From: Pelagophyceae sp. CCMP2097
Lineage: Eukaryota > Sar > Pelagophyceae
Direction of reading: 5' to 3'
Assembly: GCA_026770575.1 (NCBI GenBank)
Contig: MU657164.1
Coordinates: 1,019,526 to 1,038,812, forward strand
DNA length: 19,287 nucleotides
Positions within the stretch are counted from its first letter, which is position 1. Every line of letters begins with the position of its first letter. Positions 1-9,300 of this stretch are shown here, one piece after another. Below the pieces are notes generated by a model. That model saw only the letters and a program-made list of their open reading frames with translations, did no database searches and was not told the origin of the DNA. A program made the position numbers and the translations under genes.

Positions 1-773
1 TTCTTTGGTGCTTCTGCGGCTATGGCCTTGAACAGCGCCGGCGCCTCGACGCCCGCCGTCGCATAAGCCCACACGGTGTTCGCGAGCTCTTGCGGTTTGA
101 ACGTTGCGATCTTCTTCGGTGCTTCTGCGGCTATGGCCTCGAACAGTGCCGGCGCTTCGACGTTGCCGATCTTGGCAATGCCCCAGCACGCGTTCGCGAA
201 GTTCCGAGATTCCCACTCGTTCGACTCGTTGATGATGCTCGACGTCGCGCGGTCCACCAACTTCTGCAGGAGCGGCCGAGATGACTTTTCTAACGAACGG
301 CTGAGGATTCCGAGGCGGTGCAGCGAAGTGGCGAAGTTGACGTAGTTGAAATCGCCGCCCTTAGCCTCGAAGAGCGAAAGGACGTCGCCGGCGGCCTCGC
401 TCGAAATAAGCCGCTTGTTGAGCGCGACTGCTGCTGCTTTGCCGCCGGAACGTTGCGGCTGCGTCGTGGGCGGCTTTCGAGATGGCGCCGCGTTGGAAGC
501 GAGTTCCACTGTGATCTGGCGGCCGCGCACGGTCGCGCCGTCCATGTCGTCGCGCACGACCTCCGGCTGTGCCGTTTCGATGGCCACGGTGGCGACACCT
601 CGGTCGACTTTGACGCTCGTCACGTCGCAGAACGGCGCAAACGCTCGGCGCACGTCGGCCGGCGTGGCATCCCTCGGCAGGTTGCGCACGACGAGAGCCG
701 CTGGACCACGGGCGGCGAAGCGACGAAGTGGTTGTCGGCACGCCAACGCCGCTCGGAGCCGGAACGTATGCAT
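1..773 (-). CDS. RRM plus helical-repeat organelle RNA-binding protein (C-terminus off window)
   Basis: This frame is open for 257 codons from an ATG at 773-771 to the window edge, with no stop. Residues 1-25 are Arg/Ala/Leu-rich without acidic residues (MHTFRLRAALACRQPLRRF), which fits a mitochondrial presequence. Residues 27-92 form an RRM: RNP2 is LVVRNL (27-32), and the last strand is GRQITVEL. The RNP1 position reads RGVATVAI (58-65) and lacks the usual aromatic residues, so any RNA contact may be atypical. A low-complexity linker (93-115) follows. From about residue 190 come 38-residue repeats with the pattern F/L-A-N-x-x-W-x-x-A and EAPALF-E/K-AIAAEAPK. The repeats also show in the DNA as a 114-bp period. 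Repeats of this sort occur in algal RAP/OPR-type organelle RNA factors. By family, it probably acts in organelle RNA processing or translation; the target is unknown. The RRM and repeats are read directly; the targeting is inference. Confidence 0.85.
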   Translation of the reverse strand, partial: MHTFRLRAALACRQPLRRFAARGPAALVVRNLPRDATPADVRRAFAPFCDVTSVKVDRGVATVAIETAQPEVVRDDMDGATVRGRQITVELASNAAPSRKPPTTQPQRSGGKAAAVALNKRLISSEAAGDVLSLFEAKGGDFNYVNFATSLHRLGILSRSLEKSSRPLLQKLVDRATSSIINESNEWESRNFANACWGIAKIGNVEAPALFEAIAAEAPKKIATFKPQELANTVWAYATAGVEAPALFKAIAAEAPK

Positions 774-1010
774 GCCGTCGGCCGCGTCTCTTCGGAAGGG
801 TTGGCTGAGGCGGCTCGAAGAGCACGGCCCCGGCCGCGGATCTTGCGTCAGCGCCGCGTCAACTCCGCTGCGACTACAATTGTACCGATATCGATAATCT
901 CGACCCTGAAGTAAACACACACTCGCGTCTGGGGGAGCGGCGTCGAGGATGGTCGCCTCCGTCTTTGCGGTTTGTGAGGCGTTAACACACGTAGGATTCT
1001 TAGGAACTCC
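774..1010. other. upstream region of the RRM/repeat gene, no gene seen
   Basis: This stretch lies 5' of the minus-strand gene ending at 773 and should hold its promoter and 5' UTR. I see no convincing TATA box or other core element. Base composition falls from GC-rich to mixed toward 1010, where the first inverted-repeat element begins. Confidence 0.4.
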
Positions 1011-1260
1011 TAGAGTAAAACTCAGTTTAAGAACCGGTTAAGCGAAAAAAAAATCAGCGGCCCGGCGACGCCGTTGTTTGCGGTTTTAACGCTGCCAGGG
1101 GACGCGCCTGGGTCCCCTCATTGCACCCCCAAATCAAGACGTCCGTGGAAGACCTCTGAGAGAAATTTAGCATGACAGAGTCCGGACCGACCATCGGTTC
1201 TTTAAAAATGCCGGTCAGATTAAGAACCGGGCCCCTGGGGCCTCGGTTAATATCCCAATA

Positions 1261-1659
1261 CTGGACGACCCAGCCACTTTCCCAAAAGTCCATAAACCCC
1301 GGCCAAAAATCGAAGTACGAAAACAAAAAGCGGGGAAATCAAAAAGTACGAAAATCCCACTCTTAACCCCTCCCGGTTTGTGCACACCAAAAGTTCCGAC
1401 TTCCCGCCGAAAATCGTAGATTCTGGGCTCCATTTCAGCTGAAATGGAGCCAACAACCTTGATTTTCACATGAAATAGAGTTAAATCTCTTGATTTTCAC
1501 ACGAAATTGCTGGATTTAAATTATTGAGTGACGTTTGGAAATATTGAAAAACTCCATAAATTTTAAAATATTTCCCGCCCACAGAAACGGAGCAGCGAAA
1601 CCGAAAGTGGGTTGGTTTTCCCGTGTGGTGCAAATCGGGAAAGTGGCTGGGTCGTCCAG
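1261..1659. mobile_element. inner TA-flanked inverted-repeat element nested in the outer one
   Basis: The ends are perfect 23-base inverted repeats beginning CTGGACGACCCAGCC, at 1261-1283 and 1637-1659. TA flanks both ends (1259-1260 and 1660-1661), again suggesting a Tc1/mariner-type target site. The 399-base interior is AT-rich. It holds a 26-base palindrome (1426-1451) and two copies of a CTTGATTTTCACA motif (about 1457 and 1489). No coding sequence is credible. The inverted repeats differ from those of the outer element, so this is a different family that inserted into it. Confidence 0.75.
1426..1451. repeat. 26-bp perfect palindrome
   Basis: The half-site GGCTCCATTTCAG is followed directly by its exact reverse complement, with no spacer. 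It lies in the interior of the inner inverted-repeat element and may be a remnant of a further short insertion or a replication-made hairpin. Confidence 0.9.
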
Positions 1660-1839
1660 TAAGGGATTTGATGGATTTTAATTGGGTCTTATAAATGCCT
1701 TATTGAGAAATTGAACGTCATTCGTCGATTTTTTCGTCGGTCCTTAATCTGACCTGGTTCTTAATCTGAGTTTTACTCTACACACACTACCTCGCGCGAC
1801 GCGGCGAGCGCGAGCGACATTGGCATATTTTGAGCGCCG

Positions 1840-1965
1840 CCAAATATTGACATATTTCCAGAGGTCGGGGGGGGCGTTCCATTCAAGACGCCGAGATGCG
1901 CCTCGCTCCTGCGCATCTCGGCGTCTTGAATGGAGCGCACCCTCTGGCAATATTTTAAATTTTGC
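1840..1965. repeat. fold-back hairpin element
   Basis: Perfect 23-base arms (1879-1901 and 911-933 within the same kilobase, i.e. 1911-1933) begin CCATTCAAGACGCC and are separated by a 9-base loop. Similarity continues outward imperfectly: CCAGAGG at 1859-1865 pairs with CCTCTGG at 1941-1947, and AT-rich tracts flank both sides. Transcribed, it would form a stem of well over 50 base pairs. It could be a small fold-back MITE or a source of small RNA; the sequence does not decide. Confidence 0.75.
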
Positions 1966-3303
1966 TGTCATCTTACGGAAGAGAGAGAGACCCGAAGCTG
2001 ATCTAAAATCGACTGATAATGCTTCTGCCCCGAGCGGCTCAAATTTGAAACCGCATTTTCGGTTTACTGGACAACAAAACTTAATTTTAAACGAGCTGGG
2101 CCTTTCGATTAAAAATCAGAGAGTTTTTTGCTTTTTTCGCGCGCCCCGACAGCTCTAGTTGTGGCATTTTAGCTCGCTGCGCTCGAGAAACCCTAACCAA
2201 AACCCCACCCAACCTAACTCCAATCCGGATGGCCCTCTAGACGCCTTCGGCGTCGCCCCAAAAACACAAAACCTTTTTAAAAGCTCTATTACCGAATGCC
2301 TAAGCTTTTGAAAATGATTTGTCCCAGACAACCGCATGGTGAAAAAATGTGCGAGGCACTAAGCATGGAGGTTCGTGATAATTCCCTGTGCGCCGATATC
2401 ATTATAAAAAAGCGCCGCTTCTTTTCCTGGAGCCATTTCTCCTAAATGGCGAGATTGTGTTGGCGCATACATCAAAGCACACGACATATTGTGTTTATAA
2501 TCACCATGGCGCACCGAAGGTACTGAAGACCCCCGGAGGGCGCCTTTGGTATGTTGGTGCAGTCGCTTAGCTCTAAGTAGAGGACACTTCGAAACGCGAG
2601 TAGGCTGGCTTAGGTTAAGTCCCATTTCGATGTTGATGGCGCAGCGGCGAAAGAAGGACCGGCACACCTGGCCCAAGCCCCGCGCCACCGTCGAACCCGC
2701 GCGCAGCAGCATAGGCGCGCGTCTTGGTTTTAAAGGTTCCGCACGGATGAAACTGCGAATAAGACAGACTGACAGACAAAATTGCGCATGGGTGATCATC
2801 AATAACGACCCCAGGAAAAGGGGCCTAGATTTTATCAAATCCAAAAAAAAACCTTTGGGGTCTGAACAAAAGGGCAAGCTGGTGGCTCGGTCGGAAATTT
2901 CGACTACTGTTTCGACTCTCCGGCGGCGGTCTCTGGCGACCGTACTGCACCGTAGCTCCTTCGGAGACCTTTTTCTTCGCGGGTCTTCCGACGAGGTAAG
3001 CTTGTGAAAATTAAATTGCGCCTCGATTGCTACGAGGGCTTTGGGCAAAAGCATTATGATGACCATAGTGTGACGGAACAAATAACTCGCATGGGAATCC
3101 TGGTCGCGCTCCTTGTTGTGGTCGGTAAATCAATAAAAATGTCCATCGCGCGTGAGGTGATTGCGCTGCATACGCGCCGTGCAGAGTGTTTTGCGAAGAT
3201 TGGGTTCAGGGATGGTGGATCCGGCGCCGCGGGCGAAAGCGTGGTCCGAAGAACGAAATCCCCTCTTTTGGGGCGCTTTGTTTGATGAAAGAGACGCACT
3301 AGT
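1966..3303. other. intergenic stretch without a recognised gene
   Basis: Mixed-composition DNA between the fold-back element and the 3' end of the FAD oxidoreductase gene. It contains homopolymer A runs (about 2845 and 2405), a small GACGCC-TTC-GGCGTC hairpin near 2240 and no recognisable domain in any frame. Open frames exist on both strands at 2359-3081, but none resembles a protein I know and the competing strands are equally open. The 3' UTR of the downstream minus-strand gene must lie near 3200-3303. Confidence 0.5.
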
Positions 3304-6300
3304 TTACGGGAAGATTTTAATTTTGTCCAGGTTCGCCCAGTGTTCTTGCGGGCTCAAAATCGAATGCGCCGTAATCAGACCGCTCGCCGCCACCGCCGGC
3401 ACGCCTACGAGCGGGCGATCCGACAGACGACGGTAAAATTGAATTTTGTTTAAAAAAATTGACATTTCAAAAGTGAAAAACTCGCCAATGCCCGGAAACG
3501 TGCTGTCGCCGCAGACGTAAAACCCGGGGAGCGGCGTCTTGTGGCCCATGAGCCTAAGGCAGCGTGCGGCGTGTGTGTTTGCTGCGGGGGGACAAGTTGC
3601 GCCGGGGGGGGCCAAGTTGAAACGTACATTTCGGTCGTGTCCTTTTGAGCAGGGAGAAAGGCTCCGTAAGTGCCCTTTTCCCGCCTCAGGAACCGCGCGT
3701 GCGTCCGCGGCGTCGCGGCGAACTCCAGGTCGACTCGGGAACGGACGTCTGGAATGTACTTTTCAATGGCCGCAAAAAGGACCTCGACGGCCGCCTTCTT
3801 CTTCTCCCGATACGACTTTGAAGGGTAGTCCTCCGCTTCCCAATCCGCCCAGGGCTCCGTCGCGGGGACGTAGGCGTGGACGACGTGCGAGCCGGTCGGG
3901 GCTAAAGAGGGGTCTAAGAGCGACGGAACGCTGACTAAGACTAAATTCCTCGGCGCGTCGATGCCTATCGTCCAATCGCTGACAGTCGCCCACTGCGCCG
4001 GGAAGGCCTCGGACGGTTCCGTCGGGAGGCCGTCGCCGCGGATGCCGAGGTGCAGGTGCAGGAACCTGAAGTGAAGCGTCGGGGGGGCGGCAAACGCGTG
4101 ATTCCCCGGCCCCGGCACCGACCCATTTCGCCGCCCACGCCGCTGGCACGGGCGCCCGCGTCGGCGCCCATGCCGCGGGTCCCGCAGGCTGTCCCCATGT
4201 AGACTTGCGAGGAGTCTGCAAACGATTGAAAGGCCGCTCCCGTCGGACGGTCGCATGGGAAAAGGGACCGTACATTCAAGGACCGTGGAGGCACCCTCTA
4301 GGGCTGTCTGTCTCAGGTCCGCGTCGGACCGTCTACGGGGCCGCCTCGGACCGTCTACGGGGCGTCTCGGGCCGAAGAGGGCCGCAAAGGGCCGCAGAGG
4401 GCCGTCTCGGACCGTACAGGGTCATAGAGAGCCATATCGATTCATACACGACTGCACAGGACCGTCTCGGGCCGTCTCGGGCCGTCTCGGGCCGTCTCGG
4501 GCCGTCTCGGGCCGTCTCGGACCGTAGAGCGCAGGCCGTCTCGGCCCGTACACCGCGCAGGACCGCAGAGGGCCGTAGAGGGCCGTCTCGGACCGTCGAC
4601 GGGGCCGTCGAGGGTGGAGCGGCGTTTGACGCCCGCTTGAACTCCAACGTACGATGCCATGAAAAGACCCCGCGCAGGGGTCCAGTCTGAGTCAAGGCCC
4701 GCCCAAGGGACCGTCACAGGGTCCGTCCGAGGGTCCGCCCGCGCGACGTCGCAGAGGGGCCGCAGTCTCTGCGGCCGTCCAAACGACCGTCCCATGGACC
4801 GTCCACGGGACCGTCGCAGAGGGACCGTCGAGGGGCTGTCGAGGGACCCTCCGAGGCACCCTCCAAGGCACCCTCCAAGGGACCCTCCAATGGAACTGTC
4901 CAAAAAAACTGTCCCGAGGGACTGTCGAGCGACCATCCAAGCGACCATCCAAGCGACCATCCAAACGACCATCCAAACGACCGTCCAAGCGACTGTCCAA
5001 GCGACCGTCAGAGGACTCAGGCGACGTCGCAGAGGGGCTGCAGTCGAAGAGGCTGTCGAAAGGACCGTCCAAGGGACCGTCTTCGAAACCGCCGTCAAAG
5101 CGACCGTCGTAGAGGGCCCGTCTCCGGGACCCTCAAAGGAACTCTCCAAAGGGATTTTCCAAGGGGTCGCCCAAGCGACCGTCCGAGGGACTGTCCGAGC
5201 CTCTCGAGGGGCTGTCGAGGGGCGGTCTCAAAGCGTCGTTTCGAACGGCCGTTTTCGAACGGCCGTCGAAAAGAGCCGTCTCGAACGGCCGTCGAAAAGG
5301 GCCGTCTCGAGGGGCCGTCGAAAGGGTTTGTCTCGAGGGGCAATCTCGCCGGGGATAGGTGCAGCGACGTGTTTGCCGCCCTTCAACCCGCGGGTCTGTT
5401 TTGCCGGGTCTGCTTGTTTTGGCCTTGTCCGTCTTTGAGCGGGTCTGGCCGCGGGCCGAACCCGACCTCTCGAAGACGGGGTTGGTATCTCGACACCGAA
5501 TGAGGCCCTTTAAACTTTTGGCACAAATTGAGCAACACACCCTGCTCCGTTCAACGTCAGTGTCTCGGCAGTCCCCACGCAACGGGTGCTTTTCCGTGAG
5601 ACGCTGGTCGTTGCGAGCCGCACTGGTCGACGCGGCCGATCTGCTTGTCGAAGTAGTCTTCCAACTTTTCCGACGTCCCGGCGATCAATTTACGAGTCGT
5701 CCAGACGTCGCAATTGGAGACCACGTTCTTCGCCCGCACGACTTGCCCACTTTCAAGCTCGACGCCGAGGCCGCCCTCGTTCAAGACTCTTTTGACTCTG
5801 GAATTCAGACGCACTTGGCCTTGGCCCTTGGTCACGCCGCGAATTAAAGCGTCGATGATCGACTTCGTGCCTCCCCGCGGGTAATCCAGCACGACGCCTA
5901 GACGCCGAACCCGATACGGACGCGCGCCGCCGCGAAGCGACACCAGAGGGAGGGACTTGGTCTTTTCTAAAACTCGGTCCTCAAACGCGCCCCGGAAAGG
6001 ACGCACCGTCTCTGTAAAAGTCGCTCAGCATGTACGCCATGAGCGTCGTCGGCGCGTCCTTCGTCGTGGCCCCCTGCCTAGGAGCGTGCGTCGCGCCCAC
6101 GCGCCGACGGCCCTTGTTTCCGACGCGGGATCCAAAACTTTCCGACACGGGATCCGAAATTGGATCCAAAGAGCCCATCTAAACTCGGTTGAATCCCATG
6201 CTCTCATACGTACCCCGTACGAGGAGCCGAAGCGAGGGCGAGGGATGCTTCAAATTGGTCTTGGAACGGACCATCCAGAGGAATCATGCACCCGCGCACG

Positions 6301-9300
6301 GGCACGCACCCGCGCACGACCCCTTTTCAAAAGGCCTTGCGAGGGACCGTACGCCTTGCAGGGGGCCGTGAGAGGCCTTGCAAGGGATCGTGCTCGAAGG
6401 CCCGCCCTCGGACCCAACGAGGGGCCGTTGAAGAGGCCGCGCAGAGAAGGAGGACCCTTTTCGAGGGGGCTAGTGCGAGGCGCTTTGCAAGGGCCTGTGG
6501 CCTCCTCGTGGTCCTTGCGAGGGCGAGGCGCCTGGCAATGCCCCGCGTTTCCAAGCCGTCTCCGGCCTTGCCACGAGGCCAAGAGGGGATTTTCACCTTG
6601 GAGAAACACGGCCCGCCCGTCCAAGGGACAATTGCCAAGGGAGCTTTACAAGGGGTATCGGCGATAAAGCCGACCTCAAGTGGCGCAAGTTTGTGCCTCC
6701 AAGAGGCCGCCTGCGGGGGTGGGCGTGGTCGCTATGGGCCTCCCTGCCCCCCGGGGTGTCCGTGACATGATCAGCCTCGAGGAGGGCGCCTTGCAAGGGC
6801 GCGAACAAGCGTTTCCCCCAATATTTTGGACTTGATAAAATCTGTATTTGCCTCTTTACCTTGATTTTGAACCGATTTTGCCTCCGTATTGCGAAGGTTC
6901 GGGCCCGGCTGTCCATCGCAGGACCGCCCGGATCAAAAAACTGGCTATGTGACGGGGCGGGTCCATACGTACTGGGGTGGTATTTGACTTGCCCCGTACG
7001 AGTGCCGCGAGTGGCGCTTCAGACGAGCCAAAACAGACGTTCTGATTTTTAGTTTGGGCGTTTTTAACAAAAGATTTTTTTGGGCCATGGCATTGCCGGA
7101 CTCAGCGCGACGTCCTCTATGACTTCCAACAGGGCCAAACTCCAACCGACGAAAACTCCGATGGACAGAAAGTCCTCAGCGTCATTAGCGATACCCCTTG
7201 TACAAGAGACGGCGCGAGGGCCGGTGCAAGGGCTCTTTTCAAAGAGCCCTGAAGGGGCCATGTACGTTACGAGGGGTCTTTGCACGAGACTTTGTGAGAG
7301 GCCCGTGAAAGAGGCCTTGCAAGGGGAGGGCAAGCGACCGTACAAGGTGACTGGTCAGGGAGCTGTGGGCCCGTGCGAGGGGCCTCGCGAGGGTGATGTC
7401 ACAACTCCGGGCCTCTCGCTGCTCGAAACGCCTCTTCGAGCCCCAGACCACGACGGGGGGAAGCCGTTTCCAAGAGGGGCCTCGCAAGGAGCCGCGCCTT
7501 GAAGGGGACAGGACGGGTTGCCTACGGCCCGTGCGAGGGGCCCCCACGAAGAGCCTTGCGAGGGGCCGTCCAAAAGGCGTCTTGGAACGGACGCCGCAGA
7601 GGGGAGGGCAAGGGACCGAGGGCCTTGCAGGGCGCCCAGAGGTCAAGGCCCGTACGAGGGGAGCGCAAGAGAGGCCCGCCCTCCGACCGCACGAGGGGCC
7701 CTCAGAGTGTCCCCGTGGCAAAGTCCCGTGAAACCGACCCCCATCCCACGTACCGCCCGGCGCTCGTGTCGCCGGGCCGATGCCACCCCGGGGCGCCTCT
7801 CCGGGAACTTTTGAGAGGGCCACATAGAGGGACCGTCTCGAGGGACCCTCACAGAGGGACCCTCACAGAGGGACCCTCACAGAGGGACCGTCCCGAGGCC
7901 TTGCAAGGAAAAGTGCGTGGCAGCTTGATTGGGCCTTTTCAAGGGGCCTCGAAGCGACGGCGCAGGGGCCTTGCAAGTGGCCGTCCAAGGGCGTGTGTCT
8001 TGCGCGCCCAGGCAGCGTATGAGAATGATACTTTTCGATTATGGAAGGCTTTTCGAGAATCAACCAACAGGAATCCTCCATAATTTTGTAATAATGTTGA
8101 TGAGTTGATGAATTAAATAAGAATAATTCATTGAAAAAAAGTATTGATTGAATTCTTCATTCATTCATAATCAGAAGAAAGTCACAACGAAAAACGGCGT
8201 CCAACGAAGCACAGTGAGGCCCCCGATTTTCGAACGGACGCCGCTGAAACAGCAGAAAGCAGAGCATGTCCAACCAGTTGCGCACGAAGGGGTCTTGGAT
8301 CCCCTCCTCGTCCAACAAACTTGAAAACGATTTCGAAAGCGACTGACCCCCAAGCGCGACGACGGAGACGAGCGCCGGCAGATACCGCCCGAGCGTCACC
8401 GCTCCGAACACGTCCTCGCGAACCGCCGCCGAAGGCAGCCCGAAAATCGCAGTCCCCAAAGGGTCCAACCGCTTCATCAGCCGCGCCCACTCCTCGACGG
8501 CGTGCGGGCCGCCGTACCTATCCATGCCTCCCGATTGCAAAGTTCAAAAATGAAAAGCACTCACTTTGGAAGAATCCGTTTCACAAAGTCCTCCGCGCCC
8601 ACCGCCGCCGCGAACTGGCCTTCAGGTAAAGCCGTGCCCCAGCGGTCGTAGGTGAGCCACTCTGGCCTACCAAAGCTCGGTGAAACGTCAATGCTCCCGC
8701 GTCGCTCCCTTCGCCGCCCCCGCGCTTCGTTCATGCAAAGACGCACTCCTCGCCGATGATCTGGAAGACGTGCTTGAGCGGGTTCGGCGACGCTTTCGGC
8801 CTAGGGGCTATCGGGTAAAATACCAGGTATTCATGGAGGGGCCTTGTCAGAGGGGCCTAAACGCTTGTCAGAGGGGCCTGTACGGGGACTCGCCAGAGGG
8901 ACCCTCTCATAGGGACCCCGGGCTCTTGGCAGAGGGACGCTACCACGGCGAGTCTGTACTGCCACCGGGTGTTTGACAGCCCCTGCAAGGCCTCTTTGGC
9001 GGTTCTGTTGCACGGCCGAATGCGCGGTCGCTTGCGGGGCCCCTCTTTTGAGATGCCCTTGAAAAGCCCTCCGGAAAGGGCCCCTGCAGAGGCCTCTTTC
9101 AATTGGACAGCTCCGGAACCACGCATCTTTCGAGGGGCCCTCCGAAAGGCGCCCGTGGATCGGATCTCGGGAGCCACGGTCCACGCAAAGTTTCGAGGGG
9201 CCGTCTCGAGTAGTCTTCTCAAAGGGCCGTCTAAAGAGACCGCTTCGAGGGGCAGTCTCGGGTGACCGTCTCGAGTTGCCGTCTCGAAGGGCCGTTTGAA

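Larger units (their letters stand above)
1013..1778. mobile_element. outer TA-flanked inverted-repeat element (MITE-like)
   Basis: The ends are inverted repeats of about 23 bases with one mismatch. The left end starts GAGTAAAACTCAG then T-TTAAGAACC. The reverse complement of the right end starts GAGTAAAACTCAG then A-TTAAGAACC. Both ends are flanked by TA (1011-1012 and 1779-1780), the target duplication typical of Tc1/mariner-type elements. A subterminal motif GGTCAGATTAAG occurs at 1213 and, inverted, near the right end. It is 766 bases long, AT-richer than the surrounding genes, and contains no credible transposase, so it would be non-autonomous. About half of it is a second element inserted inside (1261-1659). 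Repeat ends are seen directly; superfamily is inferred from the TA flank only. Confidence 0.75.
4066..5614 (-). other. intron 7 of the FAD oxidoreductase gene (1,549 bases, GC-AG)
   Basis: Reading GC at 5614-5613 as the donor and AG at 4067-4066 as the acceptor joins DQCGS to FLHLHLG, matching the conserved family block. The nearby GT at 5623 would also keep frame but delete three conserved residues. Most of the intron is minisatellite (4310-5350), followed on the plus strand by a module starting CTTCAACCCGCGGGTC that also occurs in intron 2. Confidence 0.8.
6078..8250 (-). other. intron 5 of the FAD oxidoreductase gene (2,173 bases)
   Basis: The donor is CT-GTTTCA at 8250 and the acceptor CTAG-G at 6079-6078. 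Joining restores CFLL-QGATTKDAP, agreeing with the family. The interior is mainly GAGGGGCCTTGCAAGG-type repeat, with AT-richer islands near 6830-6890, 7030-7090 and 8020-8180. Confidence 0.85.

Noticed and set aside
2185..2225. CCCTAACC-like sequence resembling telomere repeats
   Set aside because: Only one short degenerate match without tandem repetition.
2359..3081. A 240-codon open frame on the minus strand in the intergenic region
   Set aside because: No recognisable domain, an opposing plus-strand frame is also open, and it crosses homopolymer runs. There is too little evidence for a gene.
4461..5008. Regular repeats that could suggest a CRISPR array
   Set aside because: The units are 10-12 bases, head to tail, without unique spacers, and the context is a eukaryotic intron.
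4205..5438. Long open frames through the intron 7 array with repeated ATIQ/TTVQ or DGRLDGRL peptides
   Set aside because: They are translations of 10- and 12-bp minisatellite units without stops and lie between two confirmed exons of the oxidoreductase gene.
8157..8540. A stand-alone small protein gene
   Set aside because: Its first half is exon 5 of the oxidoreductase; the sequence after CFLL is intron.
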